In this document: positions 11,724 to 22,986 of the stretch, piece after piece
Numbering within the stretch: the first letter of the stretch is position 1
Layout: each line of letters starts with the position of its first letter
Notes under the pieces: model-generated
Told to the model about the DNA's origin: nothing
Seen by the model: the letters and a program-made list of their open reading frames with translations, nothing else
Databases searched by the model: none
Origin: Mesostigma viride
Taxonomy: Eukaryota; Streptophyta; Mesostigmatophyceae; Mesostigmatales; Mesostigmataceae
Assembly (NCBI GenBank): GCA_009746045.1
Contig: RPFO01000082.1
Location: 2,759,266-2,823,265 of the forward strand
Direction of reading: 5' to 3'
Length of the DNA: 64,000 nt
Made by a program: the position numbers and the translations under genes

Positions 11724-11889
11724 CGTATATTGCGTAATAGCGTCGGAAAATTATATCAGCATGTGCGTCTTAGAAAGACGAAGCGATTGTGATATTCACA
11801 GCTGAATTCGGCGCTCAAACGTGAAAGTTATGAGCTCCGACAGCCATGGCTACCTCGTGGCTCGTGGCTCGTGGCTATATGTCCATCAT

Positions 11890-13423
11890 CTTCTTCCAAA
11901 TCACGGAGAGGCCTAGGCCCCCCATGTCCTCAACTAGCTGTTCTTTGAAGGTGTGTGCCTTGCGGCGTCGAACGCGGGGCCCGGCGCCCTCGTCAGGAGG
12001 TGCCGGCCAGGCTGAGTTGGTCGCAGTCCCGCGGGGGGGGCCACGTGAGGTGTCTACCTGGTTGGTGCGAGCTAGGTGCCCTACTAGCTGCAGGCGCCGT
12101 TGCTTAATGGTGATATATGGCATGCCCTGGTACAGATCTTCACTGCGGACATGAGCAGCATATCCTACTCTGAAAATGGATCGCAGCATGTTGGTGGCCG
12201 CTCCGTCCAGCTTGCGGGCCATGTCGGCGGTGAGGGTCCACGTCTCGGCCCCATACGTGAGAACAGGAAGGACCTTAAACAGGTCCTGTTTCTCCATCTT
12301 GCCCAGCCCTGGGCTTGCGCCACAGGGCCCGGTACTGGCGTAAAGCGTGCCAGGCGAGGGAGATGCGATGGTCCACATCAACCTCGCAGCTAGGAAGCAA
12401 GCTGCCCAACAGCTTGACGCGGTCCCGATACAGGACTCGAGAGCCGTCTAGGAGATAGAGGGGTGGCGGTGAGTGGGTGAGCCCAACCGCCAGGGCCTCT
12501 GTCTTCTTGCTGACCTCAAGCCCCACTGCACGGGCCTCGATAGCCAGGCAGTCAAGCCATGTCTGCACGTGCACGCCCAGTGTCCTCGAAGAGGGTGGTG
12601 TCGTCTGCGTAGATGATGTCTGCCAGCCGAATCTCCGTGTCCGCTCCGCCATGCCAGAAGTTATTAGCAACCTGCGCTCCTGGTTCCCTACCCACGATGC
12701 GGGCAAAGCGCTTGCGCGCCAGAATCATTACGTATTCGACCACAATAATGAACAGGTAGGGCGACAGCACGTAGCCCTGCCACACACCCTTCTGTAGAGG
12801 GCATGGTGGCGTGGCCCCGTTAGAAGTGCGCACCGAAGTTGTGGACCCTTCATACAGGTTGCGGATGACAGCAATAAGGGGGCGCCGGGGGATCCGGAAC
12901 AGCTCAAGGATGTCCCAAAGCGCAGGCCAGAAAACCGAATCGAAGGCTTTGATGAAGTCCACCAGCACAAGGTGCAAAGGGGACTCACCTGGCTAAAGGC
13001 GTTGCAGTTCCTCCACCAGTCGGCGAGTAGCGAAGAGCGCCTGTACTGTGTTGCGACCTGAACGGAAGCCGTGCCGAGTCTCGCTGAGGTGACCGTCCAG
13101 GGCCGTGCGTAGGCGGTTCAGGATGAGCCGCATAAGAAGCTTGAGGGGGGCGCTTTGAATGCGCACACCCCTTTGTAGTTGCCGGGGACGGCTGGCGACC
13201 CCTTGCTCTTGTACAGCATCGTGCGAAAACTGTGTTGCCAGCCTGCTGGAGGTGGTTGCGACGACAGCAGAAGGCGGTTGCAGATCTATGTCCCGGAAGA
13301 GCAGCATAACACCGTTGTCCTCGAATTCGGCTGCAAGTTTCACAACTGTGGCAGGAATCGAGATCGTCGGAGCCGGTGGCTGCATCATAACGCAGGCGCT
13401 GGACCGCCTCCGTGACCGCGCGA
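11890..13423 (-). pseudogene. Family B reverse transcriptase fragment
   Basis: Read from right to left, this carries degenerate reverse transcriptase motifs: HGFRSGRNTVQALFATRRLVEEL, LVDFIKAFDSVFW, GVWQGYVLSPYLFIIVVEYVM, LADIIYADDTTLF and VLTYGAETWTLT. It is homologous to LINE A ORF2 but clearly a separate family (VEYVM for VDHVM, ADIIYADD for ADLIYADD). Frameshifts and truncation make it non-coding. Closely related copies lie at 13577-14302, 31274-32897, 36289-42562 and 48681-49532. Confidence 0.8.
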
Positions 13424-13576
13424 CCACCGGCAAGCGCATGCTCTTCAAGGTCCTCGTCCTCACGGTGCTCACGTATGGCGCCGAGGCGTGGACACTCACG
13501 GACACACTGGCAGCTAAGCTAGACGGCACGCCGTTTACATGATGCTCCGACAGGTCCTGAACGTAGAGTTTTCCAA

Positions 13577-14302
13577 TTAATTAATTAATTAATTAGACTC
13601 GTGCTCCCGTTGGCCGGAGTCACGGAGCATTAACCCCGATGGATGGATGGATGGGTGCAAACATTCCTATACCGGTCTAATCTATCTACATTGGCTACAT
13701 ACTACATCTATCTAACAGCATTCTAACTGCAACATCTAGATCTAGGCAGCCGCTCGCTGCCCTAGGGGGAGCTATCTGGCGTGCCTCCCGCGGGATTGCA
13801 CACGCGGGCGCTTCCCCACTGGGGGGGGCTCGTTGTCCTCTATGACCTGGGCCCACTTGGCCTTGTCCATCATCTTCTTCCAAATCACGGAGAGGCCTAG
13901 GCCCCCCATGTCCTCTACTAGCTATTCTTTGAAGGTGCGGGCCTTGCGGCGTCGATCTAACATCACTGGGCCCAGCCCACGTCAGGAGGTGCCGGCCAGG
14001 CTGGGCTGGTCGCAGACCTGCGGGGGGGCCACGTGAGGTGTCTACCTGGTTGGTGCGAGCTAGGTGCCCTACTAGCTGCAGGCGGCGTTGCTTAATGGTG
14101 CTGGTGATATAGGGCATGCCCTGACCAGTACAGGTCCTCATTGCGGACATGAGCAGCATATCCTACTCTGAAAATGGAACGCAGCATGCTGGTGACCGCG
14201 CCGTCCAGCTTGCGGGCCAGGTCGGCGGTGAGGGTCCACGTCTCGGCGCCATACGTGAGAACAGGAAGGACGAGGACCTTGAACAGGTCCTGTTTCTCGA
14301 GG
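13577..14302 (-). mobile_element. Family B LINE, 5'-truncated insertion
   Basis: This 726-bp family B copy has its (TTAA)n tail and hairpin at the left and reverse transcriptase C-terminal sequence at the right. It is flanked by the perfect 12-bp duplication AGAGTTTTCCAA at 13565-13576 and 14303-14314. It also carries a GATC insertion at 13954-13957 relative to other copies. Confidence 0.88.
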
Positions 14303-14342
14303 AGAGTTTTCCAAGCGTAGGTCATTAGAGTCTTTGTATCAG

Positions 14343-14824
14343 CACTACAATACGCTTCCGCGGACACCTTTTTCAGCGGGGAAAGTGCCCCCGGGCTTCC
14401 GGGGCAAATTCAGCAAGCGCTGCGGAACTTAGATACTAAAAATTCGTTTTTGGTTCGTACCGTACAGCCAATCATTTTGCGCCCGGATCAAATTGTGATC
14501 TGGGCACTGAACACGATAATTTCAGCGGAACGTACGAAACACCAACGCAACTACAGAAATTTTTCAGTGACGAAACTGTAGTACCGTGTACCAAGCAAAA
14601 TGTAGTAGGACTTCGCAAAATTCACGTTCGGAATTTTTCCCCGCAAGATTCCCCCGCAAGATTCCCCCGCACGATTCCCCCCGCTAGGTTCAGGCTCCAG
14701 TCGATGCTCGCCAAATGGCGCAAAAAAAGAAACATATGTTAAAATCAACGGTGCGAATCCTCGTTTATACCGCTCGGGTAACATTCTCACTCATTTCGCG
14801 TCTCCTACGAACCGTATTGTAGTG
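14343..14824. mobile_element. CACTA-like MITE with 2-bp target duplication
   Basis: This 482-bp insert interrupts LINE A sequence. Its ends are inverted repeats: CACTACAATACG at the left and CGTATTGTAGTG at the right. Flanking AG dinucleotides (14341-14342 and 14825-14826) form a 2-bp duplication, and deleting the insert restores the LINE sequence TATCAGTGTATGCC. CACTA termini with a 2-3 bp duplication are typical of the En/Spm superfamily. No transposase is encoded, so the element is non-autonomous. Confidence 0.8.
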
Positions 14825-15345
14825 AGTGTATGCCTAGTGTTTCGGACGATATTAGGCAGCGTAGGATAGCATTTGTAGGACATGTTGCTCGCACCAGCCA
14901 GGTCGACAGGTGCCGCCCTTGGTCTGGCCGGCCCCCAGCCGGCTTGGCCAACCAGGGAGGCATATTTTGACCTGGCCTGGCCCCAAGGACATTCCCAGGA
15001 AGCTAGGTAAACCTGCCATGAACTACACCCAGATGTTGATGGCCGACCTAACTAGTGGTCCCAGCCCAGTTTGAGTACCGCATCCACTCTCTCTCCCGTC
15101 TTTGGACTGCCATGCAGGACAAGACGCGGTGGAAGAAGATTGTCAAGGCGCACACGCCCGACCCTGTGGGCAAGCCACCTCCCCCCAAGCGGAGGAGGCG
15201 TTTTGATGAGTAGTGTAGTTAGGATTTTCTAGATAGAGTTAGGATAGTTCGATCACGCGGCTTCCTCCACCCCATCCATCATGAAATATGTGCTACATGA
15301 CCTCCCCACGGAGGCATGTTATAATTTAATTTTAATTTAATTTAA

Positions 15346-15676
15346 TCCACTCTCTCGCATTCACTCATCTCTCGCATCTCTCTCCGCAACCACTCATCGC
15401 ACGAGTTCACTCCCTCTCTCTTGCTCGGATTGCGATGTAGGACAAGAAGAGGTGGAAGACCATTGTCCAAGCTCATACGCCCCGGCCCGCCCCTGTGGGC
15501 AAGCCCTAGCTGGCTCCCCCCAAGCGGAAGGGGCGTTTTGCTGAGTAGCGTAGGTAGGGTTTTCTAGATTATAGATTAGCTTAGAGTTAGATTAGTTCGG
15601 TTTCGCGGCTCTGCCCCGGCACCTAGTCCATCCATCAAGCAAGGGCCGGCCGGGAATATGTGCTACATGATCTCCC
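15346..15676 (+). mobile_element. Older LINE A-type 3' end, interrupted
   Basis: This is the 3'UTR of a diverged family A subtype (KRKGRF-encoding end, then GTGCTACATGATCTCCC). It breaks inside its terminal hairpin at 15676 and resumes at 17692 with ATGATCTCCCAACGGAGTCA followed by an (AAATT)n tail to about 17745. The duplicated ATGATCTCCC marks the insertion of the next element. Confidence 0.7.
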
Positions 15677-17691
15677 CGCCGCTTCACCCCGAGACGGCCG
15701 CCCCCCTAGATCGGGGTCGCCGGACCCCCGCCGCCGCCAGCGCCCCCCTCCTCGGCCGCGGACTACCAAGTCCCCGCCTTGTGCACAGGAGGGTTGCCTT
15801 GCCACTGACGACGTCGTCCCCCCCTTCACTTTGAAGGAATTGGACGGCGCCCTTGCTCGCCTGCGGTACGATGCGGCGGTCGGTGCCGACCACCTTTCTG
15901 CTGAGCTGCTGAAGACCCCTGATCTGGCGGTTAAGGATCTTCTGCTGGCGTTCTGCAACCGTGTCTTGCTCTCTGACGAGCCTCCGCCTGCTGAGTGGCA
16001 GACGGCCATCCGCGTGATGCTGTACAAGAAGGGCTCTGCTGCTGACCCCGGCAACTACCGGGGTGTCTGCCTCCAGAGCGCCGCGCTGAAGGTCTTCATG
16101 CGCATTCAATGCTGCACAGGCTCCGCGCCGCGCTTGACCCACACCTGGGTGAGTCTCAGATGGGTTTCCGTCGTGGTCGTAACACTGTCATGGCTGTGTT
16201 TGTCGCGCGCCGGTTGATGGAGGAGGTGCGTCGACTTCCCCCTGACAGTTTGCCGCTGGTCTTCATTTTTGTTGACTATATCAAGGCCTTTGACACGGTT
16301 CTCTGGGAAGCTCTTTGGGCCATCCTAGCTCTGGATCGGGTACCACCTGCGTTTATTGCTGCCATTCGCCGACTGTATGATCGGGGCTCACGGGCAGTAG
16401 TGCGGACTGCGGAAGGCACCACCCCACCATTCCCCCTTCACCACGGGGTGTGGCAAGGTTGTGTCCTGTCCCCATACCTGTCCATTATTGTCGTTGATCA
16501 CGTCATGCGCCGGGCACGTGCGCGCTTTACTGCTCTTAAGGGGTTCGAGCCCGGCTTGGACATCCTTAACGTGAAAGAGCACGGCGGGGTTAGACCTGGT
16601 TACCGCCTTGCCGACCTGATTTATGCGGATGACACCACCCTCATCGAGAGCCCCGAGCACATTCAGACCTGGTTGGACTGTCTGGGCCTAGAGGCACCGG
16701 CACGGGCGGGGGGGCTGGAGATTAGTGTCAAGACTGAGGCGATGGTGATTGGGGCCTCCAGTGCCCCACCGGCCACCGCTGCTGCGCCTGCTCGACGGGA
16801 CGACGGTCCCGTTCCGCGACCGCTTCAAGCTGTTGGGGAATTGGCTCCCTGACACTGCCGACGATGTGGACACCCGGCCCGCATCGGCCTTTCCTGGGCC
16901 TAGCTCCGTTCGCTCAACACCTACTGGCGCTCGAAGGGCCTGGGCGAGCACCGCAAGCGCATGCTCTTCAAGGTCCTCGTCCTCACGGTGCTCTCGTATG
17001 GCGCCGAGGCGTGGACACTCACACCCAAACTGGCAGCTCGGCTAGACGGCACGGTTTACAGGATGCTCCGACAGGTCCTTAACGTAGGTTTTTCAGAGCG
17101 CGTCCGTCATCAGAGTCTTTGTATCATGGCATGCCTCGTATTTCGGACGAGATTAGGCAGCGTAGGATAGCATTTGTAGGACACCTTGCTCGCACCAGCC
17201 AGGTCGACACCGCCCTTGGTCTGGCCGGCCCCCAGCGGCTTGGCCAGCCCGGCAGGGCGACACATCATGGCCCCGAGGGCATTCCCAAAAGGGTAGGGAA
17301 ACCTGTCACGAACTACACCCAGATGTTGCTGGACGACCTAGTGGTCCCAGCCCAGTTTGAGTACCGCATCCACTCTCTCTCCCGTCTTTGGACTGCCATG
17401 CAGGACAAGACGCGGTGGACGGAAGAAGATTGTCAAGGCGCACACGCCCGACCCTCACTGTGGGCAAGCCCCCTCCCCCCGGCCCAAGCGGAGGAGGCGT
17501 TTTGATGAGTAGGGTAGTGAGGATTTTCTAGACTAGATAGCTTAGCGTTAGGATAGTTCGATTACGCGGCTTCCCCCGCCCACCCCATCCGTCCATCCAT
17601 CATGTAATATGTGCTACATGACCTCCCCACGGAGGCATGTTGCATGTGGCGCTGGTTGTCTCTTTGATGTTATAATTTAATTTGATTTTTA
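15677..17691 (+). mobile_element. LINE A copy 2, 5'-truncated at the endonuclease/RT junction
   Basis: The copy begins in the linker between endonuclease and reverse transcriptase and runs through the 3'UTR and tail. It is flanked by ATGATCTCCC at 15667-15676 and 17692-17701. The reading frame is continuous from linker into reverse transcriptase through SPPCAQEGC, unlike LINE A at 4570-9699. It then decays by frameshifts at about 16095, 16380, 16700, 16875, 17415 and 17453. Motifs DYIKAFDTV and IYADDTT are intact. It carries a 25-nt insertion of another element at 17642-17666. Confidence 0.85.
17642..17666 (+). mobile_element. 25-nt truncated insertion ending in TGGTTGTCTCTTTG
   Basis: Relative to the homologous LINE A 3' end (GGAGGCATGTTATAATTT), 25 nt plus a duplicated ATGTT (17637-17641 and 17667-17671) are inserted. 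The right end, TGGTTGTCTCTTTG(A), is the constant end of a dispersed family also seen at 30830, 44534 and 51196. Confidence 0.65.
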
Positions 17692-17745
17692 ATGATCTCC
17701 CAACGGAGTCATTAAATTAAATTAAATTAAATTATACGTACATGC

Positions 17746-18182
17746 CTCCGTGGGGGGGTCATGTAGCACATATTTCATGATGGATGGGGTGGACTAGGAA
17801 GCCGCGTGATCGAACTATCCTAACTCTATCTAGAAAATCCTAACTACACTACTCATCAAAACGGAGTCATGTTTAAATATAATCCACTCTCTCTCCCTTC
17901 TTTGGACTTCCATGCAGAACAAGACGCGGTGGAAGAAGATTGTCAAGGCCGGCTCACTATACGCCACTGAGCCCGGCCTGCCGTGCCTGGGCAAGCCACC
18001 GACCCCCGGGAAGGGGCGTTTTGCTGAGTGGTATAGTTAGGATTTTCTAGACTACTATATCTTAGAGTCATTAGGTTAGTTCGATTACGCGGCTTCCTCC
18101 ACTCCACCCATCCATCAAGGAACTGAATATGTGCTACATGATCTCCCAACGGAGGCATGTTATAATTTAATTCAATTACATT
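17746..18182. mobile_element. Two further LINE A-type 3' ends, opposite orientations
   Basis: At 17746-17870 a family A 3' end lies on the minus strand: ACATGCCTCCGTGG, then the 3'UTR back to the ORF2 stop region. At about 17875-18180 a diverged plus-strand 3' end follows, ending in GATCTCCCAACGGAGGCATG and a TTTAATTCAATT tail. Neither has coding capacity. Confidence 0.7.
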
Positions 18183-18700
18183 TTTTTGAAGGCGTGAACA
18201 CTACTGAAAGTCAACCCGCAACTTAAGGCGTGAATGACGGTACGGAAAGGTGAACGGTGAGATAAACGCCGCCAAAATCTTGGCGGCGTAAGTTAACGCG
18301 GGAACGTAACCTAACGCGGGAGTCGTAACTTAACGCGGGAAGTACTGTCCCGTAATACGCGCCCACGCGGCTGGTGCGGGAGATTTCTTGCTGGCACACG
18401 CCATCGGCGACGAATCCTGGGCCCGCGCCCAGGCGGAGCGTCGCGCCGAGAAGGCCACGCGCGGTGACAAACCGGTGCCAAATGATTTACGTGGGATATG
18501 TAATACATACCCGATGGCCGATTGCCTACAGTAAAGAGATCGATCACGTGTCCTCGGCAGTCGACATGGTTTATATGGATGGCCTCGGTGATAGTTGATA
18601 CCTCATCGCCATGGCGTATCTGTTGAGCAGAAATGGATAAAACCCTACTGATTGTGAGAAGTGGCAGACAGAAATCATGACGTATTTTATTTAGATCCGA
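18183..18700. repeat. Hairpin and short-repeat region upstream of IBA57
   Basis: A perfect 10-bp stem (ACGCCGCCAA, loop AATC, TTGGCGGCGT) lies at 18266-18289. It is followed by three copies of TAACGCGGGA between 18296 and 18340. The motif AACTTAAGGCGTGAA at about 18220 recurs inverted at 25334-25530. No gene is seen. The 3' part may include the IBA57 promoter. Confidence 0.5.
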
Positions 18701-18708
18701 CGTTCATC

Positions 18709-21637
18709 ATGTTCCTGCGATCAAGGCGTGCTGTGGCTGTTTTGTTCTCGAACGGCGTGTGTCCGTTAGAGAATGCGTATTTGAGTGGCAGTGCTGCGCG
18801 TGGCTATGCTAGTTTTGATGGGAAATGCCATCTACTTGACGCTGGAATCCTCCGAGTTCAGGGTCAGGATGCTTTCCGTTTTCTTCAGGGTATAACAAGC
18901 AATGACGTAAGGTTATTGCAACAGTCGGAAGACAAGGCATTTTCTCAGTACACGCTCCTGCTGACTCCCCAGGGTAAATTGGTGCAGGATGTTTTTCTTC
19001 ATAAAGACCCATTGGAGGACAAAAATTCGGTTATCGTAGAAGTTCCTTCCGGAGGAAACGGTGCCTCTGTTATCGATTACCTGCGCAGATACAAGCTGCG
19101 GGCCAAGGTTGAGATTGACGACGCTAGGCCGACCCTAACCCCGTGGGTATGTTTCGGAGCCTCCAGTGAATCTCTTGCCCAGAATCCAGCCTGGAAGGTG
19201 GATCCGCGCCTGAAGACCTTGGGACTAAGAGGGGTCTTTCCTATTGCAAGTGCCTTGGCTACCGGTAAGGTTCTTTTGGATGATACCCTAGGCTCTTTGC
19301 CACATGACGTTACCCATACCTATACCGTGCTAGCCATGGTTCCTTCCGCTTGCTTCCGAACTGCCCCACGCTGTCTCTGAGCAATGGCACCGTTTATGAT
19401 GTCTCTTATCTTGGTTTTGCAGGCAGCGCACCCCAGGGCATCGTCAGCCACGACAGCGTCCTGGCTGATTCCTCTGTCAAAGCCGCCATGCAGAAGGAGT
19501 ACAAGCGGCACCGGTGGCAACAGGGCATCCTTGAAGGTGTTACGGAGATGCCTGCTGGTAAGGAGTTGCTTTATCTGAAGACTTGCCTTTGTCAGTGGAC
19601 CATATACCACGTTCCAGCTTCACTTGATCCCACCTGAGGCCTGTGAATGAAGGAGCGAGTGAGTATCACCTCCCTTGCGACTTTTTCTTTGCGCTTGGGG
19701 CCTTTCCACTCGTCGGCCAAGTGTGGCCATGCGGCGTCATAGCCTGTTTGTACCCTGCCTTTCTTTCCAAAATTCCATGCGTCACGTGATCCTGGCATGC
19801 TGACTTGGTTTCCAGTTCAGGTTGCCAAGCTAAGCCAGGTCGAGGTGCTAAGTGACAGGTGATGGCGTAACCTGGGACAATGCTTAACTCGTGTGCTCAC
19901 TTCATACAGGGGCAGTGATGGCACGCTGCATAGAAAAAAATTTTAACTGCATTTGGTTCACCAAATGCAAATGTTGCCTTTCACTAGCTGAGGGCCGCCA
20001 AAACGTGCTCAACATGCCTTTCCCACGGCCACAGCACCTTCACAACCTTTGGTGTGAAGGATCGCAAACCTCTGAGTGTGCCGCATGTTTGTCACACCAG
20101 GTGGAACCACTAGTTTCTGCCTAGGGCTTCTGTAACACCTGTCGCTACGTTTGTCACCTACAAGTAGGTTGACTAGTATTGCCACGGGATTGAGGCGCGT
20201 CAGGGTTCTCATCCTAGCTGCCGGCTGGCTCGAGTTTGAACGTATCGCGGGTATCGACCACAGTATGCCGGCACCTGCATGAAATGACGCAGTCACGTGC
20301 TATCTGATGTCGGCACCTGCTTGAAACGGTATACCACTGCCGTACGTATACCAAGTTCTGCCTGCTAGCTCGTGTTTGAACAACTGCACCAGCACGTGCT
20401 TGAACAACTGTGCCAGCACATGTTTGAACAACTGTGCCAGCATTGTTTGAACAACTGTGCCAGCACGTGCTTGAACAACTGTGCCAGCACGTGTTCGAAC
20501 AACAGTGCCGGCACGTGTTCGAACAACTGTGTCAGCACGTGCTTGAACAAACTGCGCCAGCACGTGCTTGAACAAACTGCGCCAGCACATGTTTGAACAG
20601 CTGTGCCAGCACGTGTTTGAACAAACTGCGCCAGCACGTGCTTGAACAACTGTGCCAGCACGTGTTTGAACAACTGTGCCAGCACGTGTTTGAACAAACT
20701 GCGCCAGCACGTGTTTGAACAAACTGCGCCAGCACGTGTTTGAACAAACTGCGCCAGCACGCGCTTGAACAAACTGCGCCAGCACGCGTGTATCCACAGT
20801 ATGCACCTTATTGCCGGTATCCGCGCCCTTGCTGTCGCGCCCCAGGTGACGCGTTCCCCCTCGAGTACAACCTGGGCGCGCTGAATGCGATCAGCTTCAC
20901 CAAGGGCTGCTATGTGGGGCAGGAGCTGGTCGCCCGCACGCAGTTCCGCGGTGTCATCCGCAAGCGTGTGCTGCCCTTCACATTCGCGCCGCAGCAGGGT
21001 GAGGCGGCGCGCATGCATGTTTCGGTGTATCTTGATTTTCTGTTTCACTCATGAGTGGGAGCAGTATGCAGGTTCGGAGGTTTCCCTTACAATGAAGCGA
21101 ACCAGTCTCGCACATTAGTTTCTCTACAACAAGGCAGGCAGGTCCCCGTTAGTAGTATAATAATAATATAATAGTATAGTAATAATATAATAATAGTTAA
21201 TATACTACTATAATAAGGTGAATCTGGAGCCCTACGGGATGTCCTCTACCTTTGATAGTGAGGCCTCCTACGAGTACTCTGCTTCTAGCCTCACAGCATC
21301 CTTGTTGATATTTCGAGGGAGCCAACCTACATGATTGGCGCTGTGTTGCGACTCGTCTTGTTTGCGGGTCGCCCCCTGTCGCCCTGCAGGTGCCGCCCCC
21401 TCGCGTGGCCAGGAGGTGCACGTGCGCGGGCACGGCAAGAAGGTGGGCAGTGTCCTAGTGGTGGACGAGGAAGCGGGCCTGGGCGTGGCCATGCTGCGGC
21501 TACAGGAAGCCTTTGCGGCAATGAGCAGCCAGGGTGGGGCAGCAGGGTCACCCGGCGACTTGCTGGCGGGGGAAGCGTTGATTTCCCCCTACAAGCCGGC
21601 GTGGTGGCCCAAGGAATGGGATGATCTGCCTCAGTAG
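18709..21637 (+). CDS. IBA57: IBA57-type iron-sulfur cluster assembly factor (YgfZ/GcvT fold), 4 exons
   Basis: Exons 18709-19264, 19423-19557, 20846-20998 and 21390-21637 join to 363 residues. All three introns are phase 1, with GT donors and AG acceptors. IBA57 works in the mitochondrial matrix with ISCA proteins to build [4Fe-4S] clusters. The family signature [11 protein letters not shown] falls at residues 247-257, its cysteine at 252, followed by [12 protein letters not shown]. The N-terminal part ([20 protein letters not shown]) matches the folate-binding-fold start. I chose the ATG at 18709 because the peptide [13 protein letters not shown] looks like a mitochondrial presequence; an in-frame GTG lies upstream at 18661. 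Intron 2 (1,288 bp) contains a minisatellite. The other candidate, a glycine-cleavage T protein, is less likely because the KGCYVGQE signature is IBA57/YgfZ-specific. Confidence 0.93.
20375..20795. repeat. 24-25 bp minisatellite in IBA57 intron 2
   Basis: About 17 tandem copies of a unit like CTGTGCCAGCACGTGCTTGA plus ACAA. The unit alternates between 24 bp (CTGTG type) and 25 bp (CTGCG type with an extra A). The array lies wholly inside intron 2, so the open frames across it are not genes. Confidence 0.9.
21150..21220. repeat. TAATA-rich microsatellite in IBA57 intron 3
   Basis: An imperfect ATA/TATAATA run between the third and fourth IBA57 exons. It is purely intronic. Confidence 0.6.
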
Positions 21638-22986
21638 CTGGTCGGGAACCAGCCGGGAATCAAGGCTGCATGCTAGGGACAAGAGGAATGTTTTAGGTGC
21701 CAGATGATGTATCCTAGGTCCCCGGCTGAACTGGGGTGAAGCGTGTTTACGCGACATGTGTCGAACCGCTCGAACGCGACGCCCATCAATTTTGGTGTCG
21801 AAGCTGTCATGTGCGTCCTGTGGGGCAGTTTCTTCTTTCTTCTTCGTGCAATTTTGTTACAAGCGCGGGAGTTGTTGAGAATATGGGTGCGTGGCACAAT
21901 CCTGACTGGTAGACACCTGCCTCTGGATAGCCGGCTGATAGCGTTCAGAGTGCTTGTTAGCTGCACTTCACACAAATTTTATGGTGAGGATGACCGGCCT
22001 GGATATCATGCGTGAAAAGCATGCGGACCAGTTGGGTATGAATCTGGCCATGCACGATGCGTGGCAGCATCACATGTGGGTTAGAACGAAGTCACGGGAG
22101 TGCTAAGGCCTTGACACACATTCAGAGACGATACATGCAGAGCATTGGCAAGAGCGCTCTCATGTCAACGAGACAACATCATGTTTTCCTATCTGGCAAT
22201 ATGCGTGGCATAAAAGGAGGAGACCACGGTATTAATTAATTAATTAATTAATAGACACGTGACTGCGTCACGTGAGCATAAGTCCTCAGTGGGAGGGGAA
22301 CATGGGATGGAATGGATGGAGACCACGGTATACCACGGTTTTTCTACGTACATCTGTGAGCTAGAGCTGCATGTGCATGTGTTGTGACTGTGTCTAGAGT
22401 GCTCGTCATGCATTGCATGAGTCCCATAAATTACAGCTGCCCGTGCACTTGTTATTTAATTCGTATATCATTGAAACCCGAGCTTGGACATGCATGCATG
22501 CACCACATTATCACATATTATTGAAAATACTTCAGTTTGTCTCCCCAAATAACATATAGGCGGTGTTTGGGTGAAAATGGTACAAGTATCAATGAGACAA
22601 CAACCATAACTGATTGATTACGTGGTGATTGCCCAACACAGAACATTGAGCTAGGTTATCAAGTAAAACTGCGGCTGGCCATCCGTAGCTCTTTCCAGGA
22701 GCATACGATCCCTTGCCGACCTGTGTGGACAATTTCCCTACAAGAGTTCAAGGACTTGGTGTACAAAATTGGGGCCTCGTATCCCCAATCGTGAAACTAC
22801 GTATACGAGTTTGTCTAGATAATGAAACAGTGGGCGCACCCTGCACAGGCTAACACCTGTAGCAGCCCCTCTTACTTGCACTTTAGAGTGGCTCCTTCAC
22901 TCAGGTTGACCACTTGCAAACACAGGAGAGATAGCCACTGCTCTGGATTTAAGACACGGTCAACACTCAAGACTGCCATCCCCAGG
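21638..22986. other. Intergenic region between IBA57 and the CCCH gene
   Basis: IBA57 (+) and the CCCH gene (-) converge here. No protein-coding signal is seen apart from shadows. The only clear feature is the short retroelement insertion at 22233-22317. Confidence 0.5.
22233..22317 (-). mobile_element. 85-bp SINE-like insertion with 14-bp target duplication
   Basis: The insert starts with (TTAA)n, then CACGTGACTGCGTCACGTG (a hairpin), and ends in GGAATGGAT. It is flanked by perfect GGAGACCACGGTAT repeats at 22219-22232 and 22318-22331. The layout (tail, hairpin, GATGG-rich segment) copies that of the family B/D 3' end, but the hairpin sequence differs. It may be a severely truncated copy of a relative. 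Confidence 0.75.

Larger units (their letters stand above)
4513..11880 (-). mobile_element. Family C ORF1-only retroelement, near full length, split by LINE A
   Basis: Once two later insertions are removed, this minus-strand element reads: 5' leader (11880-11724), ORF1 (11723-10338), 3'UTR (10337-9950), terminal hairpin and AATTC-type tail (4569-4513). There is no endonuclease or reverse transcriptase between ORF1 and the 3'UTR. Flanking GTCCATCAT repeats show that it inserted into a family B copy. LINE A (4570-9699) and a short family C fragment (9714-9949) later inserted within its 3'UTR at ATAGCCCT. Confidence 0.8.
4258..13423 (-). mobile_element. Family B LINE, 5'-truncated, split by nested insertions
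   Basis: Family B sequence lies at 4258-4512 (3' end with TTAATT tail, hairpin and GATG repeats) and again at 11881-13423 (reverse transcriptase part). The two halves join exactly at the duplicated GTCCATCAT (4504-4512 and 11881-11889), where an ORF1-only element inserted. The whole family B copy is flanked by CCACCGGCAA at 4248-4257 and 13424-13433. It lacks the 5' part of ORF2 and is frameshifted, so it is a dead copy. Confidence 0.8.
13424..15345 (+). mobile_element. LINE A-like 3' fragment carrying two insertions
   Basis: The reverse transcriptase C-terminal region of a family A copy runs through 13424-13576, 14303-14342 and 14825-15345. It ends in the usual 3'UTR, the hairpin CCTCCCCACGGAGG and a TTTAAT tail. 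It is interrupted by a family B fragment and by a CACTA-like element, both flanked by target duplications. Removing them restores a continuous LINE sequence. Confidence 0.8.
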
